A DNA stretch of 64,000 nt, taken from Parabacteroides sp. 52. GTDB taxonomy: Bacteria; Bacteroidota; Bacteroidia; Bacteroidales; Tannerellaceae. The notes below the pieces were generated by a model. The model did no database searches, was not told the DNA's origin, and worked only from the letters and a program-made list of their open reading frames with translations. The number at the start of each line of letters is the position of its first letter. Position 1 is the stretch's first letter. A program made the position numbers and the translations under genes. This document shows, piece after piece, positions 1-7,727 of the stretch. The DNA lies in NCBI RefSeq assembly GCF_010500925.1, contig NZ_QVMG01000001.1, positions 496,001 through 560,000 of the forward strand. The letters run 5' to 3'.

Positions 1-1
1 C

Positions 2-595
2 CGCGAACGATTGATCAGCTGGTTTGAGAAATTCGACATCATGCGCTGGTGGAACAAGAAGCTGGAAGAGTTATCCAAAGGTATGCAACAGAAAGTACAG
101 TTTATCATCACGGTCATACACAAACCGGAACTGCTGATATTCGATGAACCCTTCAGTGGTTTTGACCCGATCAATGCCGAACGATTGAAACAGGAGATCC
201 TGGAACTCAAAGCGGCTGGGCACACTATCATCTTTTCAACACATAATATGGCTTCGGTAGAAGAAATATGCGATGAGATAGCCCTGATTAACAGTTCGGA
301 AGTGATATTGTCCGGCGATGTAGAGGATGTGCGCAATCGTTTCAAAACAAACAATTTCAATTTATCCATACAAACAGGACACGAACCGCTACCGGATATA
401 TGCAGTGTTTTATCTGAAGAGAGAAAAAATGGTATTACCCAACTGCGTATCCACAAAGAGAAAGAAATCAGTAATTCGGAATTACTTCGAGCCCTGGCTT
501 CCCAATGCGAGATTTTATCATTCAACGAAGAAATCCCTTCCATGAACGATATATTCATAGATGTTGTATCCGCTGCTAATACGAAAAAATCATGA
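2..595 (+). CDS. ABC transporter ATP-binding protein (5' end outside window)
   Basis: This is the C-terminal part of an ABC-2 type ATPase; the reading frame is open to the left edge, so the Walker A motif lies outside the window. The signature motif is visible as LSKGMQQ, followed by Walker B (LLIFDEPFSGFDP) and the H-loop (FSTHNM). About 80 residues follow the nucleotide-binding domain, as in NatA/CcmA-like exporter ATPases. The stop codon overlaps the start of the permease gene in an ATGA, which indicates translational coupling. It should power the downstream permease in the inner membrane; the substrate cannot be told from sequence. The TTG at 11 is an internal codon, not the start. Confidence 0.9.
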   Translation, partial: RERLISWFEKFDIMRWWNKKLEELSKGMQQKVQFIITVIHKPELLIFDEPFSGFDPINAERLKQEILELKAAGHTIIFSTHNMASVEEICDEIALINSSEVILSGDVEDVRNRFKTNNFNLSIQTGHEPLPDICSVLSEERKNGITQLRIHKEKEISNSELLRALASQCEILSFNEEIPSMNDIFIDVVSAANTKKS

Positions 596-1914
596 GTAAG
601 ATAGGATTAATAATCAAAAGAGAATACCTGCACAGGGTAAGTAAAAAGTCATTTATCATACTGACTCTTCTTATGCCCTTCCTGATGGCGGCCATCGTTT
701 TTGTCCCTTTATGGTTGGCTAGTCTCAAAGGGAGTGACATTCGTAACATCGCTATTATTGATGCTACCGGGAAATATGCCCCCCTATTGGAAGACACGGA
801 AACGTATCACTTTATAGAAAGTGAAAAAAGCCTGGACGATTATCGGGCCAACCCGGATAAAGAATTATTCGCTATCCTGAATATCACTGCCGACCTATTG
901 GAACATCCCAAGGCTGCCACACTCTACTCCGAGAAACAAGTGCCGGCAGAGTTAAGCCGCCTGGTAAATCGAACCATACGCAAGCAACTGGAAGACGATA
1001 AACTAGCGACCTTCGATATCCCTAATCTGAAAGAAATCATTCAGGAAAGCAAAGTCAGCTTCGATGTGCAAACGATCAAATGGAGTGGCGACGGAACAGA
1101 AAAAGCATCTTCAGCCAAAGTGGCTTCTGTGGTCGGTATGATCTTTACGATGATCGTATATATGTTTATCCTTATCTATGGAGCCATGGTGATGCAAGGG
1201 GTTATGGAAGAAAAAACAAATCGCATCGTAGAAGTGATGGTTTCTTCTGTCCGTCCTTTTGAACTGATGATGGGCAAAATCGTCGGTATCGGATTGGTAG
1301 GCCTTACACAGATCTTTATGTGGGGGATACTGACCATGGTATTATTCACCATCGGAGGCTTCTTTTTCACCGGAGGTATACAGGCGGACCCGGCAGCGCT
1401 GCAACAAGGATTACAGATGGGTGCCACCGGAATGGATATGTCGGCTATGAGCAATCAGCCCGGAGCAGAAATATTTGCCCTGGTAAACACCATCAACTTT
1501 GTTGAAATAGGTGCTTACTTTATCATCTTTTTCATAGGAGGATATATGTTGTATGCGGCTATATTCGCAGCTATCGGATCTGCCGTTGACAACCAGGAAG
1601 ATACCCAGCAGTTTATGGCTCCCATCACTATTTTCCTTGTATTTGCATTGTATGCAGGTATTTACAGCATGGAAAACCCGGATGGACCGCTCGCCTTCTG
1701 GTGTTCAATGATCCCCTTTACCTCCCCCATCGTCATGATGATACGTATACCTTTTGAAATACCGCTTTGGGAAAAATGCCTTTCGGTAGTCATCCTCTAT
1801 ATTTCTTTCATTGCTATAATCTGGCTTTCAGGAAAGATTTACAGAGTCGGTATCCTTATGTACGGTAAAAAACCTAGCCTAAAAGAAATGGCTAAGTGGA
1901 TACGATTTAAATAG
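592..1914 (+). CDS. ABC-2 type transporter permease (NatB-like)
   Basis: This 440-residue inner-membrane permease pairs with the ATPase just upstream. It has one N-terminal membrane segment (about residues 20-45), then a large extracytoplasmic region of about 150 residues. A cluster of membrane segments follows from about residue 180 to 430. The motif EEKTNRIVEVMVSSVRPFEL after the second membrane segment is typical of the ABC2_membrane_3 / NatB family. The ATGA overlap with the ATPase shows a two-gene unit. Family members export sodium, drugs or lipids; nothing here selects among these. The gene ends just before a long inverted repeat. Confidence 0.88.
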   Translation: MSKIGLIIKREYLHRVSKKSFIILTLLMPFLMAAIVFVPLWLASLKGSDIRNIAIIDATGKYAPLLEDTETYHFIESEKSLDDYRANPDKELFAILNITADLLEHPKAATLYSEKQVPAELSRLVNRTIRKQLEDDKLATFDIPNLKEIIQESKVSFDVQTIKWSGDGTEKASSAKVASVVGMIFTMIVYMFILIYGAMVMQGVMEEKTNRIVEVMVSSVRPFELMMGKIVGIGLVGLTQIFMWGILTMVLFTIGGFFFTGGIQADPAALQQGLQMGATGMDMSAMSNQPGAEIFALVNTINFVEIGAYFIIFFIGGYMLYAAIFAAIGSAVDNQEDTQQFMAPITIFLVFALYAGIYSMENPDGPLAFWCSMIPFTSPIVMMIRIPFEIPLWEKCLSVVILYISFIAIIWLSGKIYRVGILMYGKKPSLKEMAKWIRFK

Positions 1915-1928
1915 GAGAAAGGAGGCAG

Positions 1929-2063
1929 AGGAGTTAAAGGAGTAAAAGTAGTCAGAGTAGTCAAAGGAGTTATCAGTCGCTTCGCGACTTAGTAGTTAAG
2001 GAGTAAAACTGTGGCATAACACCTCTGACTCCTTTGACTACTCTGACTCCTTTAACTCCTTCG
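1929..2063. repeat. Inverted pair of 9-bp-period repeats between convergent genes
   Basis: The left arm (about 1929-1970) is made of successive 9-mers of the type GGAGTTAAA, GGAGTAAAA, GTAGTCAGA, GTAGTCAAA. The right arm (about 2021-2063) is the reverse complement of the same words. Between them sits a small perfect hairpin, AGTCGC-TTC-GCGACT (1975-1989). The element fills the gap between the convergent ABC permease and hlyD-like genes and could fold into a long stem acting as a bidirectional terminator. The same words recur at 48355-48461 and 54041-54103. Confidence 0.75.
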
Positions 2064-2070
2064 TTTTATA

Positions 2071-3354
2071 TTAATTCGTAAATAACATCTTTTTAATCGG
2101 CTGTAGGAATCGCTCTATCAACCGTAAATCATCGGTGATGATATCTGCACTACCAGTCATTTCCTGTGATAAAGGAAGGATTTTCTTGTAGTTAGTCATC
2201 AAGCCGTTGGGAAAGGATATGCCGATCATATAATTATTCTCCACAGGGACCAGTGAGATACTATTCACTACTCCCTCTACCATCCCGTATTCCTGGTCGG
2301 GATAATTGGCAAAACGCACGTTTACCCGCTGTCCCTCTTTCACTTTCCCACTGCGAGCTATCGGCAATAAGGCTTTGCCGACAATCTCTTGTCCCTCTTC
2401 CGGAACGACCACAAAAACCGTCTCTCCGCCTCCTATGGTATGATTTTCACTCCAATAAGTCGTAAAAGTGACCTGTCCTTTTACCGGAGATAATAAAGCG
2501 TATTGCAATTCCCAATTCCTACATGCGATTATCAATTGTTCCCTGGCATGGTTAAAGTCATTCGCTATTTTTCCTTCTTTTTCTAATTTTTCCAGTTGCA
2601 AGTTCAGAAAATCTTCTTTTAACTGGGCTATCTGTATCTGTTGATTTTCCAAACCACCTTTCGCTGATTCCAGACTCTGCAGGCTTTGCAGGTAGGCACT
2701 CTTTGAATTGTCCCGTTCAGGTCCGGATATCCCTCCCCGTTGATGCATCAACGAATCCTTTTCCCATCGGTTACCGGCTAAGCGAAACTGGTCTTCGGTT
2801 ATCTCCGCTTGTCGTTCCATTCGTTCGTAATGTTCTTCATGGCGATGAATCTGCTTTCGCTGAAAATCAATCTTCTTTTCGTAGAATCCTAACTCAGAAA
2901 AATTCCGGTATTCCCGTGCGGCATTCAAATAGGTGATATAAACAGACTGTATATCGCCCAGTTGCAAGGGAAAAGCTGCTTCCGATGGAATGTGCACTTC
3001 CGGTTCTTCCGTATCCATCCAACTTTTTAAAAGCAATATATCTTCCGTACGGGCTGTATTTTCTATTACCGCCAGGTAATCTCCAGGATTCACTCGCTGT
3101 TTATCCGAAACATATAACTTCTTTATTTTACCGGATGCCCGGCTCACAATGGCGGCCGGCGGGTTTATTGTTGTCACCATAACCTGCGCCGTGATAATAT
3201 CCGGATATTTAAAGAAACAACTACCTATCACCAATGCCAGTACAACAATGAACAACAGGGTTATTCCACACCTGATTATCCAGGCCGGTATCTGACCCAT
3301 TATTTCCTGCACCTCTTCACTGCGAATTTCTATATCTTTATATTTTTCTTCCAT
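2071..3354 (-). CDS. HlyD-family secretion adaptor
   Basis: This 427-residue periplasmic adaptor (membrane fusion protein) should link an inner-membrane peptide exporter to an outer-membrane channel. One membrane anchor lies at about residues 29-50. A lipoyl-like half with the sequence ASGKIKKLYVSDKQRVNPGDYL follows (about 90-115). A long alpha-helical coiled coil runs over about 145-265, and the second lipoyl half and beta-barrel run over 280-400. It is the last gene of the leftward peptide locus, 95 bp after the C39-peptidase ABC transporter, which is its natural partner. No TolC-like gene is adjacent, so the outer-membrane channel must be encoded elsewhere. Confidence 0.9.
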   Translation of the reverse strand: MEEKYKDIEIRSEEVQEIMGQIPAWIIRCGITLLFIVVLALVIGSCFFKYPDIITAQVMVTTINPPAAIVSRASGKIKKLYVSDKQRVNPGDYLAVIENTARTEDILLLKSWMDTEEPEVHIPSEAAFPLQLGDIQSVYITYLNAAREYRNFSELGFYEKKIDFQRKQIHRHEEHYERMERQAEITEDQFRLAGNRWEKDSLMHQRGGISGPERDNSKSAYLQSLQSLESAKGGLENQQIQIAQLKEDFLNLQLEKLEKEGKIANDFNHAREQLIIACRNWELQYALLSPVKGQVTFTTYWSENHTIGGGETVFVVVPEEGQEIVGKALLPIARSGKVKEGQRVNVRFANYPDQEYGMVEGVVNSISLVPVENNYMIGISFPNGLMTNYKKILPLSQEMTGSADIITDDLRLIERFLQPIKKMLFTN

Positions 3355-3439
3355 CTATAATTGTCATTTCTTAAACTAAAAGAGTATCAAAAGATAGATT
3401 TTTAATGTATTTTCATTGTCAACTGACAATTGTCAATTT

Positions 3440-3465
3440 GGAACTTGGTTTATGAACCAAGTTCC
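3440..3465 (-). terminator. Hairpin spanning the stop codon of the C39 ABC exporter gene
   Basis: A perfect 11-bp stem (GGAACTTGGTT / AACCAAGTTCC) with a 4-nt loop lies across the last codons and stop of the exporter gene. It has no strong T-run on the transcript side, so it may be a weak terminator, a processing site or an mRNA-stabilising hairpin before hlyD. A CAATTGTC-type word repeat (about 3417-3438) follows it in the intergenic gap. Confidence 0.5.
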
Positions 3466-5747
3466 AGTTGGTTCTTCACCAACTGATAATATATGCCCCG
3501 CTTAGCTGTCAATTCAGCATGTGTTCCTTCCTCTGCAATCTTTCCTTTATCCAACACAACAATATTATCCGCATCCTTGACCGTACTCAGGCGATGAGCG
3601 ACTACGACTACCGTTCGGCCGATATAAAACTGATGAAGGTGCTCCATTATCTCTTTTTCATTATTGGCATCCAAGGCGTTCGTTGCTTCATCGAGAAATA
3701 TAAATTCAGGATCTTTGTATACAGCCCGGGCAATCAAGATCCGTTGCCGTTGTCCCTGACTGACCCCACTCCCTTCCATTCCGATCTTTGTATTATAGCC
3801 CAAAGGTAATGTATCAATAAAGTCCCGGATATTGGCTACGGTGACCGCATGTTTTAATTTGTCTTTGTCAACGACTTCGTCAGCCACCGCTATATTTTTG
3901 GCTATTGTATCCGAAAAGATAAATCCGTCCTGCATCACCGCTCCACTCCGGGCACGCCACACATGGGGATTGATCGTGGTTAACGGCAGATCTCCCACTT
4001 TGATAACCCCTTTATTGGGTTCGTAAAAGCCCAATAATAACTTTACCAAAGTCGTTTTTCCACTGCCACTGGCTCCGACAATAGCTGTTACTTTACGTTG
4101 GGGAATAATCAGGCTGATATCATCCAATACATAATCCCTGTCTGCCCCGTCATAACTGAACCGCAGGTTCTCTATATGTAATGAACGGTTTTCCGGCAGT
4201 GTCGTTACTTTTATCTGAGCCATCTGTTCTTCATCCTCTTTCTGGTGAATCTCCCCTAAACGTTCCAAGCTGATTTTGGCATCCTGAAATGCACGGGCAA
4301 AACCAAGGAATTGTTCGATAGGGGCTGCAACCTGTCCGACAATATAAGTGAGTGACATCATCATACCCAATGTCATCTCTCCGGTTACAACCGAACGGGC
4401 AGCAATAAAAGAGATAAAGATATTCGTTGTCTGACTGAAAAAGGCAGATCCCAACTGTTGGTATTGTCCGAGAGCCAAGCCTTTGATGCTGATCTTAAAA
4501 AGTTTCACCTGTATCCGTTCCCATTGCCACCGTTTTTCCGTTTCACAGTTATTGAGTTTGATCTCCTGCATGCCGGTGATCAATTGGAAAAGATTACTCT
4601 GTTCTCCGGCAGCCTGTGCAAAACGTTTGATATCCAGTTCCCGACGGTAGCGCATAAAGGCCAGCACCCAAGCGACATAGAGTCCGTTGCCAAGCAGAAA
4701 GATGCCCAATACGGTAAGGTTATAGTAAGCAAGCACAAAACCGAATACGATAAAGTTAACAAACGAGAACAGGGTATTGATCGAAGAGCCTGTCATGAAG
4801 GATTCGATACGGCTGTGGTCACCGATGCGTTGCATAATATCTCCTACCATCTTGGTGTCAAAGAACTTCAATGGCAGGCGCATTAATTTGGCAAGGAAGT
4901 CGGAAATCAGGGATATATTGATCCGGGTATTTACATGCAATAGTATCCAGCTACGGATAAAGTCAACCGACAACCGAGCAATAAAGATCACCAGTTGGGC
5001 GATAAGAATCAGTGTGATAAAGTCCAGGTTGGAATCCCGTATTCCGGTATCTACCAGTGACTGAGTCAGGAAAGGCATGATCAGTTGCAGGATACTGGCG
5101 GTAACCATGCCAAGGATCAGTTGCAGGAACTCCTTTTTATAGGGTAATAGGTAACGGAAAAAGAAAGACAAACCGCGGCGGCGAGTCTCTTTCTCCTCTT
5201 CCATCTCATAAAAGTCAGGACCGGGTTCTAATAACAGGGCTGTACCTTTCTCCTCCTCCCCGCTTTTGGTTGAGAGCCAGCAACGGCTAAACTCCTCTTC
5301 GGTGTAGGTGATTAGTTTGGAGGCTGGGTCGGCGATATGGAAGAGACGGCCCCTCCCGACCTCCCTCAAGGGAAGGAGAAAAAAAAGAAAAGAGGATATG
5401 TGCCTTAGAACTCCTTCCCCTCGGGGAGGTTGGAAGGGACTGATCTTATATAACACCACAAAATGATTCTGATTCCAATGAAGGATGCAGGGAAGCGGCA
5501 CCTCCGTTTTCAACTGCTCCAAACTTATTTTCACCCCTGTCGTACGGAAGCCTATCGACTCAGCAGCTTCGCTGATACCAAGCATGGATACACCTGCACG
5601 GGTGATAAAAGACTTCTCACGCAGGGATTGCAAGGAATAAGTGCGGCCGTAATGCTTGGCAACCATGCGAAGGCAGGTAGGGCCGCAGTCCATGACGTCT
5701 AATTGACGGTAGTGAGGGAAAGAGATATTTAGTTTTTTATAGGGCAT
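3450..5747 (-). CDS. Peptidase-C39-containing ABC exporter (PCAT), bacteriocin/RiPP type
   Basis: This inner-membrane transporter cuts double-glycine leader peptides and exports the core. The preferred start is the ATG at 5747, giving 765 residues; an upstream extension to 5852 lacks family-like sequence. The order is a C39 peptidase (1-155), about six membrane helices (about 190-470) and a nucleotide-binding domain. The C39 triad is visible: C21 (DCGPTC), H95 (NHFVVLY) and D140 (HIADPAS). The ATPase motifs are GASGSGKTT, VSQGQRQ and FIFLDEATNALD. An in-frame palindromic repeat adds about 30 residues between H95 and D140, where relatives have a short turn. The likely cargo is the GG-leader peptide at 7400-7636; the HlyD adaptor follows. 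Confidence 0.92.
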   Translation of the reverse strand: MPYKKLNISFPHYRQLDVMDCGPTCLRMVAKHYGRTYSLQSLREKSFITRAGVSMLGISEAAESIGFRTTGVKISLEQLKTEVPLPCILHWNQNHFVVLYKISPFQPPRGEGVLRHISSFLFFLLPLREVGRGRLFHIADPASKLITYTEEEFSRCWLSTKSGEEEKGTALLLEPGPDFYEMEEEKETRRRGLSFFFRYLLPYKKEFLQLILGMVTASILQLIMPFLTQSLVDTGIRDSNLDFITLILIAQLVIFIARLSVDFIRSWILLHVNTRINISLISDFLAKLMRLPLKFFDTKMVGDIMQRIGDHSRIESFMTGSSINTLFSFVNFIVFGFVLAYYNLTVLGIFLLGNGLYVAWVLAFMRYRRELDIKRFAQAAGEQSNLFQLITGMQEIKLNNCETEKRWQWERIQVKLFKISIKGLALGQYQQLGSAFFSQTTNIFISFIAARSVVTGEMTLGMMMSLTYIVGQVAAPIEQFLGFARAFQDAKISLERLGEIHQKEDEEQMAQIKVTTLPENRSLHIENLRFSYDGADRDYVLDDISLIIPQRKVTAIVGASGSGKTTLVKLLLGFYEPNKGVIKVGDLPLTTINPHVWRARSGAVMQDGFIFSDTIAKNIAVADEVVDKDKLKHAVTVANIRDFIDTLPLGYNTKIGMEGSGVSQGQRQRILIARAVYKDPEFIFLDEATNALDANNEKEIMEHLHQFYIGRTVVVVAHRLSTVKDADNIVVLDKGKIAEEGTHAELTAKRGIYYQLVKNQLELGS
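5351..5438. repeat. Palindromic repeat element inserted in frame in the C39 peptidase domain
   Basis: The arms 5351-5379 and 5411-5438 are imperfect inverted repeats (CCTCCC, AAGGGAAGGAG on the left; CTCCTTCCCC, GGGAGGTTGGAAGGG on the right) around an A-rich loop. The element is about 88 bp, contains no stop in the gene's frame and encodes roughly residues 103-134 of the exporter. The flanking protein sequence (VVLYKI and FHIADP) joins naturally if the element is removed. It looks like a small non-autonomous palindromic element rather than a protein domain. Confidence 0.75.
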
Positions 5748-5879
5748 TCGAGGTATTAGATTATTGTTTTCTACAAATGTTGAGCACAGCGCCAAGCCTG
5801 CTTGATATATGCTAAGATGTTCTATATTTATAAATCGAGCGTGACCATCCAAAGAGAAGTTGACTACAACTATTTTCTT

Positions 5880-6962
5880 CTATTCAAGCACATAATCCAT
5901 CAACTGTATTAGATATTGCGCAGGATAACCAATAAAAACAATCGTTCCTTCTTTATTTACTACGACAGTAAAGGGTATGCCGGGCATGAAATAGGCTTGC
6001 ATAATATCCACACCACCATCCAGATTTGACAACTGTGGCCATATCAATTCATGCTTCTTGATAGCATTCTTCCATTCTTTTTCTTTTGTATCAAACGACA
6101 CTCCTACTATTTCGACCCCTTTTGCTTTATACTTGGCATAGATCTCCTTGAGATACTTAAAATCTCTGACACACGGAGCACACCAGGAAGCCCAAAAATC
6201 AAATATGACATATTCCGAATCAACTAGGTAATCGGAAAGCTTCTTTAGTTTCCCATCCGGAGTATTTAACAAAAAGTCTAATATTTGACTGCCCTCCAAC
6301 TTTTTCTTTTCTTCATCATTCCTTTTGTTTTCTATTTTTTTCTCATAACATGCAGATATTTTAACTTCTGCCCGAAGCTGCTCATCTGCCAGTTCATATA
6401 TTTCAAGAAACTCACCATACCACATAGCTTCACAATATTCCCTGAACATCTCCTTTCCCAACACGTTTCCGATATTATTTTTTGCAAATTCACTATAGAC
6501 TGGATATTTGTCAAGTTCTTTTTCTAGGCTGTCAGCTGGCAAATTATTTAATTTTTTATTTTCTATTTTCTTCAGCAGTTCTCCTCTCATTGCTATTCCA
6601 CTCAGATAACCCTGGTAAGTATCATTAAGCGGAGTCCCATGAATAGAAGATACCTTATCAAGGTATACATTGATAGTTCCCGGTTCAAGCACTAATCGTG
6701 CAGACCGGACAGTGTACGGATAATTGCCTGTTGTGAGTATAGAGAACTCTTCTTCCCAACTGGCACCTTCAAAGTAGAATTTCCCATCTGTAATGACTGC
6801 TGTGTCAATTGTCATTACCTCATCTTTGCAAAAAGTAAATAACATCACTGAACTATCGTTCAAATGCAAAGGGGTGTTTCCCTTAATCGCAAAAGGCTTG
6901 TTTTGGGCATAAACAGTATTAAATATTAACCAAACAAACAAAAGTATATATATCTTCCTCAT
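5880..6962 (-). CDS. DUF4369/TlpA-family thiol-disulfide protein
   Basis: This 360-residue exported thioredoxin-like protein has a signal peptide ending near residue 19 (VYAQ). An N-terminal DUF4369-like beta domain covers about 20-110, a helical linker covers 120-220, and a TlpA/ResA-type thioredoxin domain covers about 225-360. The redox motif WCAPC has cysteines at 251 and 254. Family members act in the periplasm as reductants or disulfide exchangers. Here it lies between the precursor and the exporter, so disulfide isomerisation or repair of the exported Cys-rich peptide is a reasonable inference. Its start overlaps the preceding small gene by 4 bp. Confidence 0.85.
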   Translation of the reverse strand: MRKIYILLFVWLIFNTVYAQNKPFAIKGNTPLHLNDSSVMLFTFCKDEVMTIDTAVITDGKFYFEGASWEEEFSILTTGNYPYTVRSARLVLEPGTINVYLDKVSSIHGTPLNDTYQGYLSGIAMRGELLKKIENKKLNNLPADSLEKELDKYPVYSEFAKNNIGNVLGKEMFREYCEAMWYGEFLEIYELADEQLRAEVKISACYEKKIENKRNDEEKKKLEGSQILDFLLNTPDGKLKKLSDYLVDSEYVIFDFWASWCAPCVRDFKYLKEIYAKYKAKGVEIVGVSFDTKEKEWKNAIKKHELIWPQLSNLDGGVDIMQAYFMPGIPFTVVVNKEGTIVFIGYPAQYLIQLMDYVLE

Positions 6963-7264
6963 TTTCCTTCTTTATTATACCAGACACAAACAGCTATCCC
7001 ATTCCGCGCCTTTTCACCATACTTAAACACAGCTTGTTTGGGAGAATCTTCAATAACACAAGCTATTTTATACTCGTAATACAAATCAACTCCTTCTTGT
7101 CTTGTTAATTCCCTTCCTTCCAAAAACCACCTTCCGGTTTTAATGGCTTCTTTCGGATGGATGCTATCCACAACATGCACAAGCGGCATATCAAACGACG
7201 AGTCATCAACAATACTATATGATTCACTCAACCAAAGAGAGATATAAAATATTAAATAGAGCAT
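6959..7264 (-). CDS. Small exported protein resembling a TonB-receptor plug fragment
   Basis: This 101-residue protein has a hydrophobic N-terminus that may be a signal or anchor. The C-terminal part (residues about 47-98) has a pattern, GRELTRQE ... AVFKYGEKARNGIAVCVW, that resembles the short plug-like unit (x-YGEKGKNGVI) seen at the end of some Bacteroidetes TonB-dependent receptors and in small secreted proteins. That likeness is read by eye and is tentative. The gene overlaps the TlpA-like gene by 4 bp and follows the precursor gene, so it is probably co-translated with the maturation genes. No function is assigned. Confidence 0.6.
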   Translation of the reverse strand: MLYLIFYISLWLSESYSIVDDSSFDMPLVHVVDSIHPKEAIKTGRWFLEGRELTRQEGVDLYYEYKIACVIEDSPKQAVFKYGEKARNGIAVCVWYNKEGK

Positions 7265-7399
7265 ATTATTGTAATTGTATAGTGTATAAATGACAAATAT
7301 TTTTCGAAATTATCAAAAAAAAAATAATTAAAACAAAGAAGGAGAGACATTTTAGTAAAAAACACGGAACACTCCCTCTTTTTAGTAGCTAAAGTCAAT

Positions 7400-7636
7400 T
7401 TATTTGCACATACAAATAGCTATTGACGGTTTACCGGTAACATGAGTTACATCTTTTTCACAATTTCTAGATCCCCCTCCCATTGGATGAGGTAAGCAAG
7501 AACCATTACACTTGCCTTCACCATCAGGACCTGAACAAGAATCTGTAGAATCATACCCTCCCACAACCATCTTCATTTCTTGTTCATTTAATACTTCTGC
7601 TTTCTTTTGCAGAGTCATTTTTTCTAACTTTTTCAT
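7400..7636 (-). CDS. GG-leader Cys-rich natural-product precursor peptide
   Basis: This 78-residue precursor has a charged leader (1-27) ending in the motif LNEQEMKMVVGG, the double-glycine site cut by C39 peptidases. This leader type matches the Bacteroidales GG natural-product precursor class as I know it. The predicted core (28-78) is rich in Gly, Ser, Asn and Pro and holds six cysteines (34, 43, 47, 59, 75, 77), an even number suited to three disulfides. It also has Ser and Thr residues that could take sugars. Neighbours supply an oxidase, glycosyltransferases, a C39 exporter and an adaptor. A -7 promoter box and an inverted repeat lie just upstream. Confidence 0.85.
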   Translation of the reverse strand: MKKLEKMTLQKKAEVLNEQEMKMVVGGYDSTDSCSGPDGEGKCNGSCLPHPMGGGSRNCEKDVTHVTGKPSIAICMCK

Positions 7637-7656
7637 AACAAACTAAATTTAAATTG

Positions 7657-7700
7657 TTGCGATAGATTATTATTTTGACTACTCCATTGCCCTATCGCAA
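7657..7700. repeat. Inverted repeat in the leader region of the precursor gene
   Basis: Perfect 9-bp arms TTGCGATAG (7657-7665) and CTATCGCAA (7692-7700) are separated by 26 bp. The right arm overlaps the -7 box at 7698-7705. It lies between the end of the VKOR gene and the start of the precursor. It could be an operator, a 5' UTR hairpin or an attenuator. Confidence 0.6.
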
Positions 7701-7705
7701 ATATA
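7698..7705 (-). promoter_or_regulatory. Candidate -7 box for the precursor gene
   Basis: On the minus strand this reads TATATTTG, an exact match to the Bacteroidetes -7 consensus TAnnTTTG, 62 bp upstream of the precursor start. It suggests the precursor can be transcribed separately from the upstream enzymes, as expected when peptide is needed in excess. No clear -33 element was seen. Confidence 0.5.
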
Positions 7706-7727
7706 GCAATGAAATGTCTTTTAACTC

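Noticed and set aside
7657..7705. Invertible promoter upstream of the precursor
   Set aside because: The arms are only 9 bp and 26 bp apart, too short and close for known Bacteroidales invertases, and no invertase gene is near.
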